NCBI RefSeq assembly: GCF_003614185.1
Contig: NZ_KZ987724.1
Span: forward strand, 3,449,056 to 3,513,055
Length of the DNA stretch: 64,000 nucleotides
Source of the DNA: Paenibacillus aceti
Lineage (GTDB): Bacteria; Bacillota; Bacilli; Paenibacillales; Paenibacillaceae
Direction of reading: 5' to 3'
In this document: one piece after another, positions 18,919 to 28,397 of the stretch
How positions within the stretch are numbered: the first letter of the stretch is position 1
How the letters are laid out: each line of letters begins with the position of its first letter
The notes under the pieces: model-generated
The model's database searches: none
The model's input: only the letters and a program-made list of their open reading frames with translations
What the model was told of the DNA's origin: nothing
Made by a program: the position numbers and the translations under genes

Positions 18919-19105
18919 CTAACGAAACCAGATATCGCTATTTGCATCAAAAGACGCGATTTCAAAGTCTAATGAAACAGGGTATCGCTATTAGGGCAGA
19001 TATGGGGCTATATGATGGATTTTTAGCGAAATAGCGATATGGTGTTTCGTTAAGATAGAGTGGACGCTGATTTCACTGAAATAACGATATGGTGTTTCGT
19101 TAGAG
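18919..19105. repeat. Inverted repeat cluster, family B (forward-forward-reverse-reverse)
   Basis: Four copies of a 24-27-base block occur: two forward (CTAACGAAAC followed by TATCGCTATTT) at 18919 and 18969, and two inverted (AAATAGCGATATGGTGTTTC) at 19029 and 19079. The members of each pair are 50 bases apart. An element with the same order and nearly the same length (186 against 187 bases) is at 44151-44336, and a single half-unit is at 33026-33069. The rest of the 18810-19233 gap has no gene. Confidence 0.8.
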
Positions 19106-19233
19106 CTCGGGAAGCTCCCTGTGGTTTTTAAACAGCCTGTGATTATGCTCGAGTATGCAGGCTGTTCGCGTAGATTTCCTCCATAGAGGCACAAGCGTCT
19201 GCTTCAACCAGGTAGGAGGAAACTCTTAATCTA

Positions 19234-19569
19234 TCAGGATTCACTCCTAGCTAGTAAGGCCGCCTTACATATAGCAATTTCAGCTGTAACATCTACAACG
19301 CTGATATTATTCTTTTCGTCCACATGAAACGTTGCCTTCCACTGTTCCCCTGTATTGGTTAAAGCGAAACCCCAACCCTTTTTTCTCATTTCCTTTACAA
19401 CGTCAAATGCCGCATGTACATCTCTACTGTAATCTCTCGGGCAGAACGATGTATCGCCTCGCAGGAAGCTCCCAGGTCTATGCGTATCAGGTTGATACTC
19501 GAACACCTCTAATGCAACAGTGTAATTTAAATCTTCCAGTCTTAAGTCTAATATCTCATTACTTGTCAT
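19234..19569 (-). CDS. Phage ABA sandwich-domain protein
   Basis: 111 residues. The C-terminal signature AEIAICKAALLA and the middle AFDVVKEMRKKGWGFAL followed by WKATFHV are typical of the 'Phage ABA sandwich' family found in prophages and scattered in Bacillales genomes. A strong AAAAAGGAGGAAAAAGC site precedes the ATG. No other phage genes surround it, so it is either a prophage leftover or a captured gene. Function of the family is unknown. A possible short partner frame overlaps its start codon. Confidence 0.75.
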   Translation of the reverse strand: MTSNEILDLRLEDLNYTVALEVFEYQPDTHRPGSFLRGDTSFCPRDYSRDVHAAFDVVKEMRKKGWGFALTNTGEQWKATFHVDEKNNISVVDVTAEIAICKAALLARSES

Positions 19570-19694
19570 GCTTTTTCCTCCTTTTTCGGTATCAGATCAG
19601 CTTCAGATTCAGCCACGCATACACTGCATGGGATGAATTTAAGCTGTCCAAAGATGTACTTCGCAATCGCCGTGATACCTGGGTCACATTTCAC
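19566..19694 (-). CDS. Possible 42-residue ORF coupled to the ABA-sandwich gene
   Basis: A GTG-start frame (GTG at 19692-19694) encodes MKCDPGITAIAKYIFGQLKF, then a Cys-x-x-Cys segment (PCSVCVAE) and a basic-acidic tail, and ends with TGA overlapping the next ATG as ATGA. The overlap favours translation, but GAGGAGG touches the GTG with no spacer. Could be the tail of a decayed gene. No family is recognised. Confidence 0.3.
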   Translation of the reverse strand: MKCDPGITAIAKYIFGQLKFIPCSVCVAESEADLIPKKEEKA

Positions 19695-19740
19695 CCTCCT
19701 CAAATAGTATCCAACTTCTCGATGGCACGATCATTTTCCG

Positions 19741-19765
19741 GGAATAAGTGTATTTCTGCAACTAA
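19741..19765 (-). repeat. Single copy of repeat family A
   Basis: On the minus strand TTGCAGAAATACACTTAT, identical to the first block at 549-566, lies directly after the trxB terminator. A third, slightly diverged copy begins the cluster at 54641. Confidence 0.7.
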
Positions 19766-19775
19766 AAGTAAAAGA

Positions 19776-19799
19776 AGGACGGATCACCCGATCCGTCCT
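19776..19799 (-). terminator. trxB terminator
   Basis: Perfect 10-bp stem AGGACGGATC / GATCCGTCCT with a 4-base loop, followed on the minus strand by TCTTTTACTTTT. Confidence 0.9.
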
Positions 19800-19851
19800 C
19801 CTGTGTCTGCTCATAGCGATCCGCCCAGTCCAATGCTGAACTTGGTGGATG

Positions 19852-20802
19852 TTACTTCGCGGTAAGCTCCTTCTGTTCATGCTCAAGAGCTTCGATATAT
19901 TTCTCACAATCGATAGCTGCCATACAGCCGCTGCCAGCAGCAGTAATCGCTTGGCGATAACGTGAATCCTGAACGTCGCCACAAGCGAACACGCCGGGGA
20001 TGTTGGTCTCCGAGGTACCTGGCTTAACGAGAATATATCCATTCTCATCCGTATCGATCTGACCCGCAAGGAAGCCGGTATTCGGCGTATGCCCAATCGC
20101 TACGAACACACCAGTGGCCGGGATAATCTCGTCTTCTCCAGTTGCGTTGTTGCGAACCTTCAGACCGGTTACCCCCATCTCATTCGTTATGACCTCGAGC
20201 GGTGTACGGTTCAGCGCCCACTCTACCTTCTCATTGGAACGAACGCGATCCTGCATAATCTTCGAAGCGCGAAGTTCATCGCGACGGTGAACGACGGTAA
20301 CCTTGGACGCAAAACGAGTCAGGAAGCCCGCTTCTTCAAGCGCGGAATCTCCGCCGCCGATCACGATGATTTCTCTGTTGCGGAAGAAGAAGCCGTCACA
20401 GGTTGCGCAGGTACTTACCCCGCGCCCCACATTGTCCTGCTCGCCTGGAATGCCCAGATATTTGGCCGAAGCGCCTGTCGATAGTACCAATGACTCGGCC
20501 TCCAGTTCACCCAGTCCATCGACCTGGAGCTTGAATGGACGCTTGCTCATATCCACGCTGTTCACCCAGCCCGTGCGGAATTCTGCACCGAAGCGCTCCG
20601 CTTGCTTGCGCATATTTTCCATTAATACCGGACCCATAATCCCTTCCGGAAATCCCGGGAAGTTCTCTACATCCGTCGTAGTTGTCAATTGGCCACCAGG
20701 TTGTGGACCTTCAATGACCAATGGCTTCATATTGGCTCTGGCCAGATAGATCGCCGCCGTCAGCCCCGCAGGACCGGTACCTATAATAATAGTCTTATAC
20801 AT
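19852..20802 (-). CDS. trxB: Thioredoxin reductase
   Basis: 316 residues, the normal length for low-molecular-weight thioredoxin reductase, which passes electrons from NADPH through FAD to thioredoxin in the cytoplasm. Seen: FAD-binding GTGPAGLTAAIYLARA at the N-terminus, the redox pair Cys132-Ala-Thr-Cys135 (STCATCDG), NADPH-binding GGGDSALEE, and FAD-binding GVFACGDVQD near the end. The ATG at 20800-20802 is chosen because AAGGAGGAATTATTG is eight bases upstream; an extension to 20844 has no support. It is monocistronic with its own terminator. Confidence 0.95.
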   Translation of the reverse strand: MYKTIIIGTGPAGLTAAIYLARANMKPLVIEGPQPGGQLTTTTDVENFPGFPEGIMGPVLMENMRKQAERFGAEFRTGWVNSVDMSKRPFKLQVDGLGELEAESLVLSTGASAKYLGIPGEQDNVGRGVSTCATCDGFFFRNREIIVIGGGDSALEEAGFLTRFASKVTVVHRRDELRASKIMQDRVRSNEKVEWALNRTPLEVITNEMGVTGLKVRNNATGEDEIIPATGVFVAIGHTPNTGFLAGQIDTDENGYILVKPGTSETNIPGVFACGDVQDSRYRQAITAAGSGCMAAIDCEKYIEALEHEQKELTAK

Positions 20803-20954
20803 CAATAATTCCTCCTTCATCAGGATACACACGACACAGTTCAATCTAATTCTGTTATTATCCCTAATTATCTTATTAAAGGTGAGGGAAAGTCAATGTT
20901 CCTGACAGATAGGTTCAGTGAAGGTTACATGAAGGAATGATGAATTATTATCAC

Positions 20955-22889
20955 TTAGCGCAGCAAGCGCAGACCATTAAGAATGACCAGGATCGTGCTG
21001 CCTTCATGACCGATAACCCCCAGCGGCAGAGCGATGCCCTGAACAAAGTTACTAACTACAAGCGTTAAAATCACACATCCAGCAAAGATAAGATTCTGTC
21101 TGACGATCCGTTTGGTCCGGCGAGCCAGTGAGAACGTATCGGCAACCCGTTCCAGATTGTCATTCATCAGCACGATATCAGCGATTTCCAGCGCCGCACC
21201 GCTACCTCCTCCCCCCATCGCGATCCCGACGGTAGCCGCCGCCAGTGCTGGAGCATCATTCACTCCGTCTCCGACCATAACAACATGACCATATTTATTT
21301 CTAAGCTCGGAGACATGAGAGACTTTATCCTGGGGCAGCAAATCCCCAAATACATAATCAACTCCTGCCTCGCTGGCGATCGCCTGCGCCGTAGCATTCC
21401 TATCCCCGGTCAACATCGCTGTAGCAATCCCCAGCTCACGCAGTCGGCGGATCGTCTCCCTGGCTTGCGGACGGATATTATCACGTAGCGCAATCAGTCC
21501 TACGTATTCTCCATCACATTGAATCAAGGAGACTGTATTGCCCGCCCCTGTCAATGCCCGCAGATGGCTAAGCAGCTCCGATGGCAGACCTGGATCATCC
21601 TCCTCCGCCTTGCCGATCCGCCATTTGCGACCCTCGACCAGCGCCTCGATTCCCCAACCTGGCAGATCCTGAAGCTCATCCGCCGCTCGCAGCACGATTC
21701 CTTCATCCATCGCTTTGCGAACGATCGCCCGGGCTAGCGGATGCTCTGACAGGCTCTCTGCCGCCGCACAGGCCGCCAGGACGCTCAGACGGTCATAGCC
21801 ATCGAGCACGACCAGATCGGTAACTACCGGTGATCCAGAGGTCAATGTTCCCGTTTTGTCAAAGGCGACGACCTTCGCTTCGCTCAGTAAATCCATATGC
21901 GCGGCCCCCTTGAACAGAACGCCCTTTCTTGCACTTTTGGACATGGCTGATAATGTGGCCGGCATAACCGAAGCAACCACCGCGCAAGGAGAAGCGACGA
22001 CGAGAAATACCATCGCTTTGTAGAAAGCATGGGACCAGGACCAGCCCAGCACTAAAGGCGTAAATACGATCAGCAGCACCGTAATCGCAACAACCGATTT
22101 GGCATAGACACCTTCAAGCTTTTTGATAAAACGCTGGGAAGCCGGAGTTTCATTCTGCGCTTGCTCTACCATCGTAATAATTTTCGAGAACAGGGTCCCT
22201 TCCGCTGGGCTGGTCACTTCTACATATAACGCGCCCTGACCATTTAAAGTACCTGCATATACTTCATCACCCATCGCCTTATCCACCGGTATCGACTCGC
22301 CTGTAATCGTCGCCTGATTAACGGCCGAGCCTCCGCTCTGCACTACACCGTCAGCCGGGATGACCTCACCTGGCTTGACGAGCAGCAAATCCCCAACGAC
22401 CAGTTCCTCCACCGTGACCTTAGTGATCCCATTCCCATCCACCTTGAGCGCCGTTTCCGGTCTTAATGCGATCAAGGCCGAAATATCCTTCATACTGCGC
22501 TCACTTGCGAATGACTCCAAAGCTCCGCTAAGAGCAAATATGAAGATCAGCATCGCGCCCTCATTCCAGTAACCGATGGATGCCGCTCCGAGCGCAGCAG
22601 CGATCATCAGCAAATTCACATCCAGATCACGTTCTTTAATCAGCGTCTCTATCCCTTCACGAGCTTTAATGAAGCCTCCAACAGCATAGGCAGCGATATA
22701 TACGATGATGGATAAAGCTTGCGACCAGGTGCCGATCCCCCAGGCTGCTAACATAAGCACCCCGCTGCTAAGAGCAAAGACCATCTCCCGGTGCTTGAGC
22801 AACCGCATGAAGTTCATACGCGGCTTCTGATGCGGAGCTGGCTGATTCACCGAACTGACAGCAGACTTTGATTTTTGGATAGCTTGCAT
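20955..22889 (-). CDS. P1B-4-type metal efflux ATPase, PfeT/ZosA-like
   Basis: 644 residues in the cytoplasmic membrane. Seen: actuator ATITGES, metal-site motif SPCAVVAS in the key helix, phosphorylation motif DKTGTLTSG, nucleotide-binding SEHPLA, hinge GDGVNDAPAL, and C-terminal HEGSTILVILNGLRLL. SPC plus HEG in the last helices defines the P1B-4 class (Fe(II), Co or Zn export), as in B. subtilis PfeT (formerly ZosA). There is no N-terminal metal-binding domain. AAAGGAGGATTTGAG precedes the ATG. Fur/PerR-like sequences and a strong hairpin in the leader point to iron or peroxide control, favouring Fe(II) efflux. Confidence 0.88.
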   Translation of the reverse strand: MQAIQKSKSAVSSVNQPAPHQKPRMNFMRLLKHREMVFALSSGVLMLAAWGIGTWSQALSIIVYIAAYAVGGFIKAREGIETLIKERDLDVNLLMIAAALGAASIGYWNEGAMLIFIFALSGALESFASERSMKDISALIALRPETALKVDGNGITKVTVEELVVGDLLLVKPGEVIPADGVVQSGGSAVNQATITGESIPVDKAMGDEVYAGTLNGQGALYVEVTSPAEGTLFSKIITMVEQAQNETPASQRFIKKLEGVYAKSVVAITVLLIVFTPLVLGWSWSHAFYKAMVFLVVASPCAVVASVMPATLSAMSKSARKGVLFKGAAHMDLLSEAKVVAFDKTGTLTSGSPVVTDLVVLDGYDRLSVLAACAAAESLSEHPLARAIVRKAMDEGIVLRAADELQDLPGWGIEALVEGRKWRIGKAEEDDPGLPSELLSHLRALTGAGNTVSLIQCDGEYVGLIALRDNIRPQARETIRRLRELGIATAMLTGDRNATAQAIASEAGVDYVFGDLLPQDKVSHVSELRNKYGHVVMVGDGVNDAPALAAATVGIAMGGGGSGAALEIADIVLMNDNLERVADTFSLARRTKRIVRQNLIFAGCVILTLVVSNFVQGIALPLGVIGHEGSTILVILNGLRLLR

Positions 22890-22911
22890 CTCAAATCCTC
22901 CTTTTTATCGT

Positions 22912-22940
22912 TCTAAATGAGAATGAATACTATTGTTAAT
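22912..22940 (-). promoter_or_regulatory. Possible Fur/PerR-like site, proximal
   Basis: On the gene strand TAGTATTCATTCTCATT resembles the right half of the Fur/PerR consensus (ATNATTCTCATT-like). It is about 25-50 bases before the ATPase start, close to the ribosome site. Confidence 0.4.
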
Positions 22941-22954
22941 ACCCTAAAAATGGC

Positions 22955-22990
22955 ACATGCTGCCCCGGGATAATCCCGGAGCAGCATGCA
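22955..22990. other. Strong hairpin in the leader of the metal ATPase
   Basis: CATGCTGCCCCGGGA pairs with TCCCGGAGCAGCATG (14 of 15 positions) around TAA. On the ATPase strand it is followed by CCATTTTTAGG, a weak T run. It lies between two Fur/PerR-like sites and may be an attenuator or an RNA-stabilising hairpin. Confidence 0.6.
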
Positions 22991-22991
22991 A

Positions 22992-23014
22992 TTGAGAACG
23001 ATAATCATTTTTGT
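22992..23014 (-). promoter_or_regulatory. Fur/PerR-like operator, distal
   Basis: GAGAACGATAATCATTTTT is close to the GATAATNATTATC core bound by Fur-family regulators. It lies about 110 bases upstream of the ATPase start. PfeT in B. subtilis is PerR-repressed and Fur-activated, which fits but is not proven here. Confidence 0.55.
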
Positions 23015-23215
23015 AGTTATACAATTCTTTTTCCTTGACGAAACTTTAATTTAATTTTAAATCATTCACAAATATTTGTAAATACATTCTTGCATTATTG
23101 GACAGAGAAATTTATACTGTAATCAACTACTAGATAATATACACTACTGGATAAAAAACATTAGCCGACCTCTTTAGTCCCCCACAAAACATCAAACGCA
23201 GCGAGGTAAAAAGAA

Positions 23216-23605
23216 ATGAATATTCAATTCAAAAAAGGAGCGCTGGAACTCTGTGTGCTAGTCCTGATCGCCAATAAAGATCAATACGGCTATGAGCTGG
23301 CTCAGAAAATCTCTGAGAAAATTGAGTTGGCCGAAGGAACGCTCTACCCCATCTTAAGAAGATTGACCAAAGAGAAGCACCTAACCTGCTATCTCTCCGA
23401 TTCATCGGAAGGACCGCCCCGCAAATATTATTCCATCACCGACTCCGGCCGACTCCAGCTCAAGGAGCTGATCGAGCAGTGGGTGCCTTTTGCGAATGCG
23501 GTTAATGAATTCATTGCAGAAGGGACGGAAGGACATGCAACAAGCCGAGTTTATAGAGCAGATGGAGAAACTGCTGCAGAGCATCCCCCAAGCGGAGAGG
23601 AATGA
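23216..23605 (+). CDS. PadR-family transcriptional regulator
   Basis: 129 residues. Winged-helix PadR core: GALELCVLVLIANKDQYGYE, then LAEGTLYPILRRLTKEKHL and GPPRKYYSITDSGR. These repressors sense membrane or phenolic stress. The last ~24 codons overlap the downstream HAAS-domain gene by 71 bases and do not look like a PadR tail, so the original stop may have been lost by a small frameshift. It is the first gene of a PadR / HAAS / DUF4097 three-gene operon that is common in Firmicutes, where the PadR protein controls its own envelope-stress operon. Confidence 0.88.
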   Translation: MNIQFKKGALELCVLVLIANKDQYGYELAQKISEKIELAEGTLYPILRRLTKEKHLTCYLSDSSEGPPRKYYSITDSGRLQLKELIEQWVPFANAVNEFIAEGTEGHATSRVYRADGETAAEHPPSGEE

Positions 23606-24089
23606 CATTCTGTACGATTATCGGGAGCATTTCGAGGCCGGCAAGCTAGCCGGAAAGAGCGAAGCGGAAATTATCGACAAGCTCGGCTCCCCTGCCTTGA
23701 TCGCCCGCGAATTGCTGCTGGATTACAGCATCACTGCAGCCGAGAATGAGAAGAATCTACCCAATATTGTTCGGGCCGTGGGACAAATGGCCGGGCTGAA
23801 TCTCATTAATGCCATATTCATCGCCCTCCCTGCATTGGTCCTGCTCATTCTTCTGGCTTCGCTCATCATTGTCACTGCCGCTTTAATATTAAGCCCGCTG
23901 CTGATCATCGTTAATATCCTCCAGCAAGGTTTCAATCTGTTCTTCTTCTACTTATTCGCCACCATGACACTCTGCAGCCTAGGCATATTACTCGGAGTAG
24001 GAGTCAAATCGCTGTCTAATCGCTTCTATAACGTGACGCTCAGGTTGCTAAGGTCGAAATTAGGGATGCAAAGGAGTGCTGTAATATGA
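23535..24089 (+). CDS. HAAS / DUF1700-domain membrane protein
   Basis: 184 residues from the ATG at 23535. The N-terminal helical HAAS domain (FIEQMEKLLQSIP, DILYDYREHFEAGKLAGKSE, IIDKLGSPALIARELL) is followed by two long hydrophobic segments (about 95-125 and 125-160). Such proteins accompany PadR regulators and DUF4097 proteins and probably sit in the cytoplasmic membrane. Its stop overlaps the next start as ATGA. The earlier in-frame start at 23490 has no ribosome site. Confidence 0.85.
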   Translation: MQQAEFIEQMEKLLQSIPQAERNDILYDYREHFEAGKLAGKSEAEIIDKLGSPALIARELLLDYSITAAENEKNLPNIVRAVGQMAGLNLINAIFIALPALVLLILLASLIIVTAALILSPLLIIVNILQQGFNLFFFYLFATMTLCSLGILLGVGVKSLSNRFYNVTLRLLRSKLGMQRSAVI

Positions 24090-25174
24090 GAAAAATAGTG
24101 ATTTTCGCGCTGGCACTGCTAACGATCGGCCTGATCGGTACCATGATTACCATGCCTAAATCGAACACGCTTGCGGCAATCGGGCTTTTTCAGGAGAATA
24201 AGCAGACCCCTGCGCCCAAGCCGGAGCAAGATAGACCGCTCGATCCAGAGGAAAGGCTTGATCAAGCGTTGCAGGGTCTGGAAAACAGCATCCTCGACAG
24301 CACCACAGGAATGGTGAGCGGGATTCTGGACAGTACCTCAGATATCGTGTCCGATACCATGTCAGACATATCCGGTTACTTGTCTAACGAGGATTTTGGC
24401 AACTTTAGCGTCAAAAAGGGAAATGCCGAGACTAAAGAGATCGATCAAATCAGCCAACTGGATGCCAAAGGGATCAGCAATTTGAATATCTCGGCCGCGA
24501 TCGCCAAAGTGGAGATCAAAGTAACCGATTCGAACCAGATTACAGCTCATCTGAAGGGCGAAGTAAGCAGTCATCTGGCCGACCGATTTACATTGAAAGC
24601 AGATCCCCAGGGCGATACTCTGAATATCAAGGCAGACATGAAGAAAAAATCCCTGACGACAGCTCACAACTACATCAATCTGACTCTCACCGTGCAAATT
24701 CCAGACCAATCCTGGAGTCTAGTATCCGCTGACGTCATCAACGGGAGCATCCACGCTGAGCAGATAGCCGCAAAAACAATCGATATCCAGGCGACGACCG
24801 GAAAAATCAAGCTCGAACAGGCCCAAGCAGATAAAATCAAGCTCAGTACAATGGTTGGAGAGATCCAAGGCCGCTCCTTATCGGGCGAGCTCCAAATTGA
24901 AGCTACCACAGGAATTATCAAAATTGACCAGCAAGATATTGACCTAGCTGGATCGATTCAAGCTACTTCCACGACTGGCTCAATCGATATAGCCCTTCGT
25001 CCCGGACAATCGGTATCGCTTCTGTACACATCGAATCTCGGCAACGGAACGGTTAATCTCGAAGGAATGACCTTGAGCGAGTCTTCCAAGCACAAGCTCG
25101 TCGGTACAAGCGGCGTTGGCAAATATTCGATCAAAGCTCATACGACGACCGGAAGCTTCAAGCTTCACGAATGA
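24086..25174 (+). CDS. DUF4097-family beta-strand-repeat protein, membrane anchored
   Basis: 362 residues. N-terminal membrane/signal segment (MRKIVIFALALLTIGLIGTM), a charged region with amphipathic stretches (LENSILDSTTGMVSGILDST), then a DUF4097 beta-helix of repeated short strands (IDIQATTGKIKLEQ, IQIEATTGIIKID-like, IQATSTTGSIDIAL, ending HTTTGSFKLHE). Proteins of this type (YvlB-like) are part of envelope-stress operons. It starts in an ATGA overlap with the HAAS gene, after AAAGGAG, and ends at a bidirectional terminator. Molecular function is not established. Confidence 0.85.
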   Translation: MRKIVIFALALLTIGLIGTMITMPKSNTLAAIGLFQENKQTPAPKPEQDRPLDPEERLDQALQGLENSILDSTTGMVSGILDSTSDIVSDTMSDISGYLSNEDFGNFSVKKGNAETKEIDQISQLDAKGISNLNISAAIAKVEIKVTDSNQITAHLKGEVSSHLADRFTLKADPQGDTLNIKADMKKKSLTTAHNYINLTLTVQIPDQSWSLVSADVINGSIHAEQIAAKTIDIQATTGKIKLEQAQADKIKLSTMVGEIQGRSLSGELQIEATTGIIKIDQQDIDLAGSIQATSTTGSIDIALRPGQSVSLLYTSNLGNGTVNLEGMTLSESSKHKLVGTSGVGKYSIKAHTTTGSFKLHE

Positions 25175-25188
25175 ATAGATAGATAAAC

Positions 25189-25223
25189 AAAGCCGCTACC
25201 CGGTTCCCCCGAATAGCGGCTTT
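25189..25223. terminator. Bidirectional terminator between the DUF4097 gene and metY
   Basis: AAAGCCGCTA (25189-25198) pairs with TAGCGGCTTT (25214-25223); T-rich on the plus side and A-rich on the other. It serves the two convergent genes. Confidence 0.85.
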
Positions 25224-25247
25224 GCTATTTACTATTATAATTTAAGA

Positions 25248-26579
<1,332 letters not shown>

Positions 26580-26659
26580 TCACATGAAATGTTTTTCATA
26601 TTCTCTCATATAAAGTTCCATTTGAAAACCATAAATCCGATAATTTTTATGCGAATTAT

Positions 26660-26686
26660 AAAAAAAGGGGCTTTCGCCCCGAAAAA
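26660..26686 (-). terminator. Terminator of the ECF sigma / ABC operon
   Basis: On the minus strand GGGGC-GAAA-GCCCC followed by seven T (26660-26680), directly after the stop of the last operon gene. Confidence 0.9.
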
Positions 26687-27547
26687 TCACTTGCTTCGCG
26701 TAAATTTACGAATGAAATAAGCGTCCTCCATCGTGGGCGGAACCGCCTTCCAGCCATGGAAAGGGGGCTCCTTGGAAACGATCCGCAAATCCATCTTCCC
26801 GCCTTCCGCTTCGCGGAACTCTATCATGTTGCGATCTGTATCGAAGTATAACTGAAACTGCTCGCGTGTAATCTGACCGACCCACACTTTATATGGGAGA
26901 TCCGCCTTCCATTGATGCATATTGCCATAGAATCCAGCTTGACCCTGATCCATCCAGAGCACCCGGTCACCGGCCGCCTCCCACTCGTCAAGCTCGTGAA
27001 TCGCGGTCACAATCGTCCGCCCCTCCGCGTATTTATTCAAATAGGCGATGATCAGCTTGCGCTCGGCCGAGTCCATTCCATTCAACGGCTCATCCAGGAA
27101 TAGAAATTGCGGGGATGCCAGCAAAGACTGGGCGATGGCGACCCGCCGTTGTTCTCCCCCGGACAGACGCTTAATGCGGACATCCCGGTAAGGTGTTAAG
27201 CGAAAATCCGTCAGCAGAGACTCAATCCGTTCAAAATGGTACATTCCTTTGAGCTCGCCTAAATATTTTAGCAGCTTATACACCGTCATATCCTCATAGA
27301 GCTCGATATCGGAAGGAACATAACCGATCTGGCTGCGCAGAAGAGGCAGATCATTCTGAACGGAACGCCCGTCATATTGAATGCTCCCCCTGCGCGGAAG
27401 CCGTACCGTAGCCAATAATTCCAGCAACGTCGATTTACCCGCTCCGTTCGCTCCTACGAGCAAGGTAATTCCCCGCGAGATCCGCAGTTCATGAATCCGC
27501 AGCGAGAATTCTCCGACCTGCTGCTCTAAATTGTCAATCGCAATCAT
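26687..27547 (-). CDS. ABC transporter ATP-binding protein (operon gene 6)
   Basis: 286 residues with one ABC domain: Walker A GANGAGKST, Q-loop IGYVPSDIELYEDMTV, signature LSGGEQRRVAI, Walker B FLFLDEPLNGMD, H-loop VTAIHEL. A C-terminal ~70-residue extension (from MDQGQAGFYG) follows. It probably drives the membrane protein encoded just upstream, which its start overlaps by 14 bases. Substrate is unknown; the operon resembles sigma-factor-linked export or immunity systems such as the B. subtilis sigY operon (yxlFG). Confidence 0.9.
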   Translation of the reverse strand: MIAIDNLEQQVGEFSLRIHELRISRGITLLVGANGAGKSTLLELLATVRLPRRGSIQYDGRSVQNDLPLLRSQIGYVPSDIELYEDMTVYKLLKYLGELKGMYHFERIESLLTDFRLTPYRDVRIKRLSGGEQRRVAIAQSLLASPQFLFLDEPLNGMDSAERKLIIAYLNKYAEGRTIVTAIHELDEWEAAGDRVLWMDQGQAGFYGNMHQWKADLPYKVWVGQITREQFQLYFDTDRNMIEFREAEGGKMDLRIVSKEPPFHGWKAVPPTMEDAYFIRKFTRSK

Positions 27548-28397
27548 AGCTGCCCTCGGCTCCCCCTGCTCCCGAACGGATAATTTTGCTGCGATAATAA
27601 GAACGAACCAACAGGACCAGGCCGATCAACAGCATAATTCCGTCTAGCGCGGATCTGTAACTCACGGGGTAGATGGTTGCATGCATATACTCGCTCACTA
27701 TGAACCAGCATACGTACACTGTGCTGGAACATAAGATAGCCAGCTTCATGCCTTTGCGAAACAACACATACATGGCAATTCCGCCGATCAGCAGCGAGAT
27801 CCCGAGCCATTGCAGCAAAAAGGGGATGAACGGCAATTGATATTCCCCCGCCACGGCGATCCGAATGCCTACGATCGTCGAGCTGACCAAAGCCCAGCTC
27901 AATATAAAGCCCATTACCATTAACATCCTGCTATACAGCACTAATGCGGGCGGATAAGGGGTTATGCTCTCCACCGCCCTCATCCCCGGATTCCACGAAC
28001 GGTAGCTGGACAGCATGCAGGCGATGAGCAGGAGCGGTGTAATAACGGGAAATAAGCTGTTCGCCGAAAGAGATGGTATTAAGAAATTGTTGAACGGCCG
28101 CTCCGGGTCCACCAGCAGAATCAACATCAGGAACACCGCAGATCCCGTCAAGACAATCGTCTTCCAGTTCATCAGGAACTGGCTGCGCAGAAGTCTCCAC
28201 AAGGAGGGCTCTTCCACCTGTGTATTGAATTCCAGGGAAGACATATGACTGGCCCGCATCGCATCAAATTCAGGTTGCAGAGCAGCGATCAAGGATGCTG
28301 TTTCCGCTGGGGAAGGAGGCGGTAGTACCGCCTGGCGAAGCGGCTCGGACAGTTCTTGCTCCAATTGCTCTATTTCCTGATCAATGGAGGGTCTCAT
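27534..28397 (-). CDS. ABC-2-like membrane protein with anti-sigma-like N-terminus (operon gene 5)
   Basis: 287 residues. The first ~85 residues are soluble, acidic and helical (SIDQEIEQLEQELSEPLRQA); then about six membrane helices (from FLMNWKTIVLTGSAVFLML to LLIGLVLLVRSYYRSK). Its start overlaps the ECF sigma gene by 17 bases. A cytosolic helical tail fused to membrane helices and encoded next to an ECF factor fits a membrane-bound anti-sigma factor, while its neighbour ATPase suggests an ABC permease. It could be both. No zinc-binding anti-sigma motif is seen. Confidence 0.7.
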   Translation of the reverse strand: MRPSIDQEIEQLEQELSEPLRQAVLPPPSPAETASLIAALQPEFDAMRASHMSSLEFNTQVEEPSLWRLLRSQFLMNWKTIVLTGSAVFLMLILLVDPERPFNNFLIPSLSANSLFPVITPLLLIACMLSSYRSWNPGMRAVESITPYPPALVLYSRMLMVMGFILSWALVSSTIVGIRIAVAGEYQLPFIPFLLQWLGISLLIGGIAMYVLFRKGMKLAILCSSTVYVCWFIVSEYMHATIYPVSYRSALDGIMLLIGLVLLVRSYYRSKIIRSGAGGAEGSYDCD

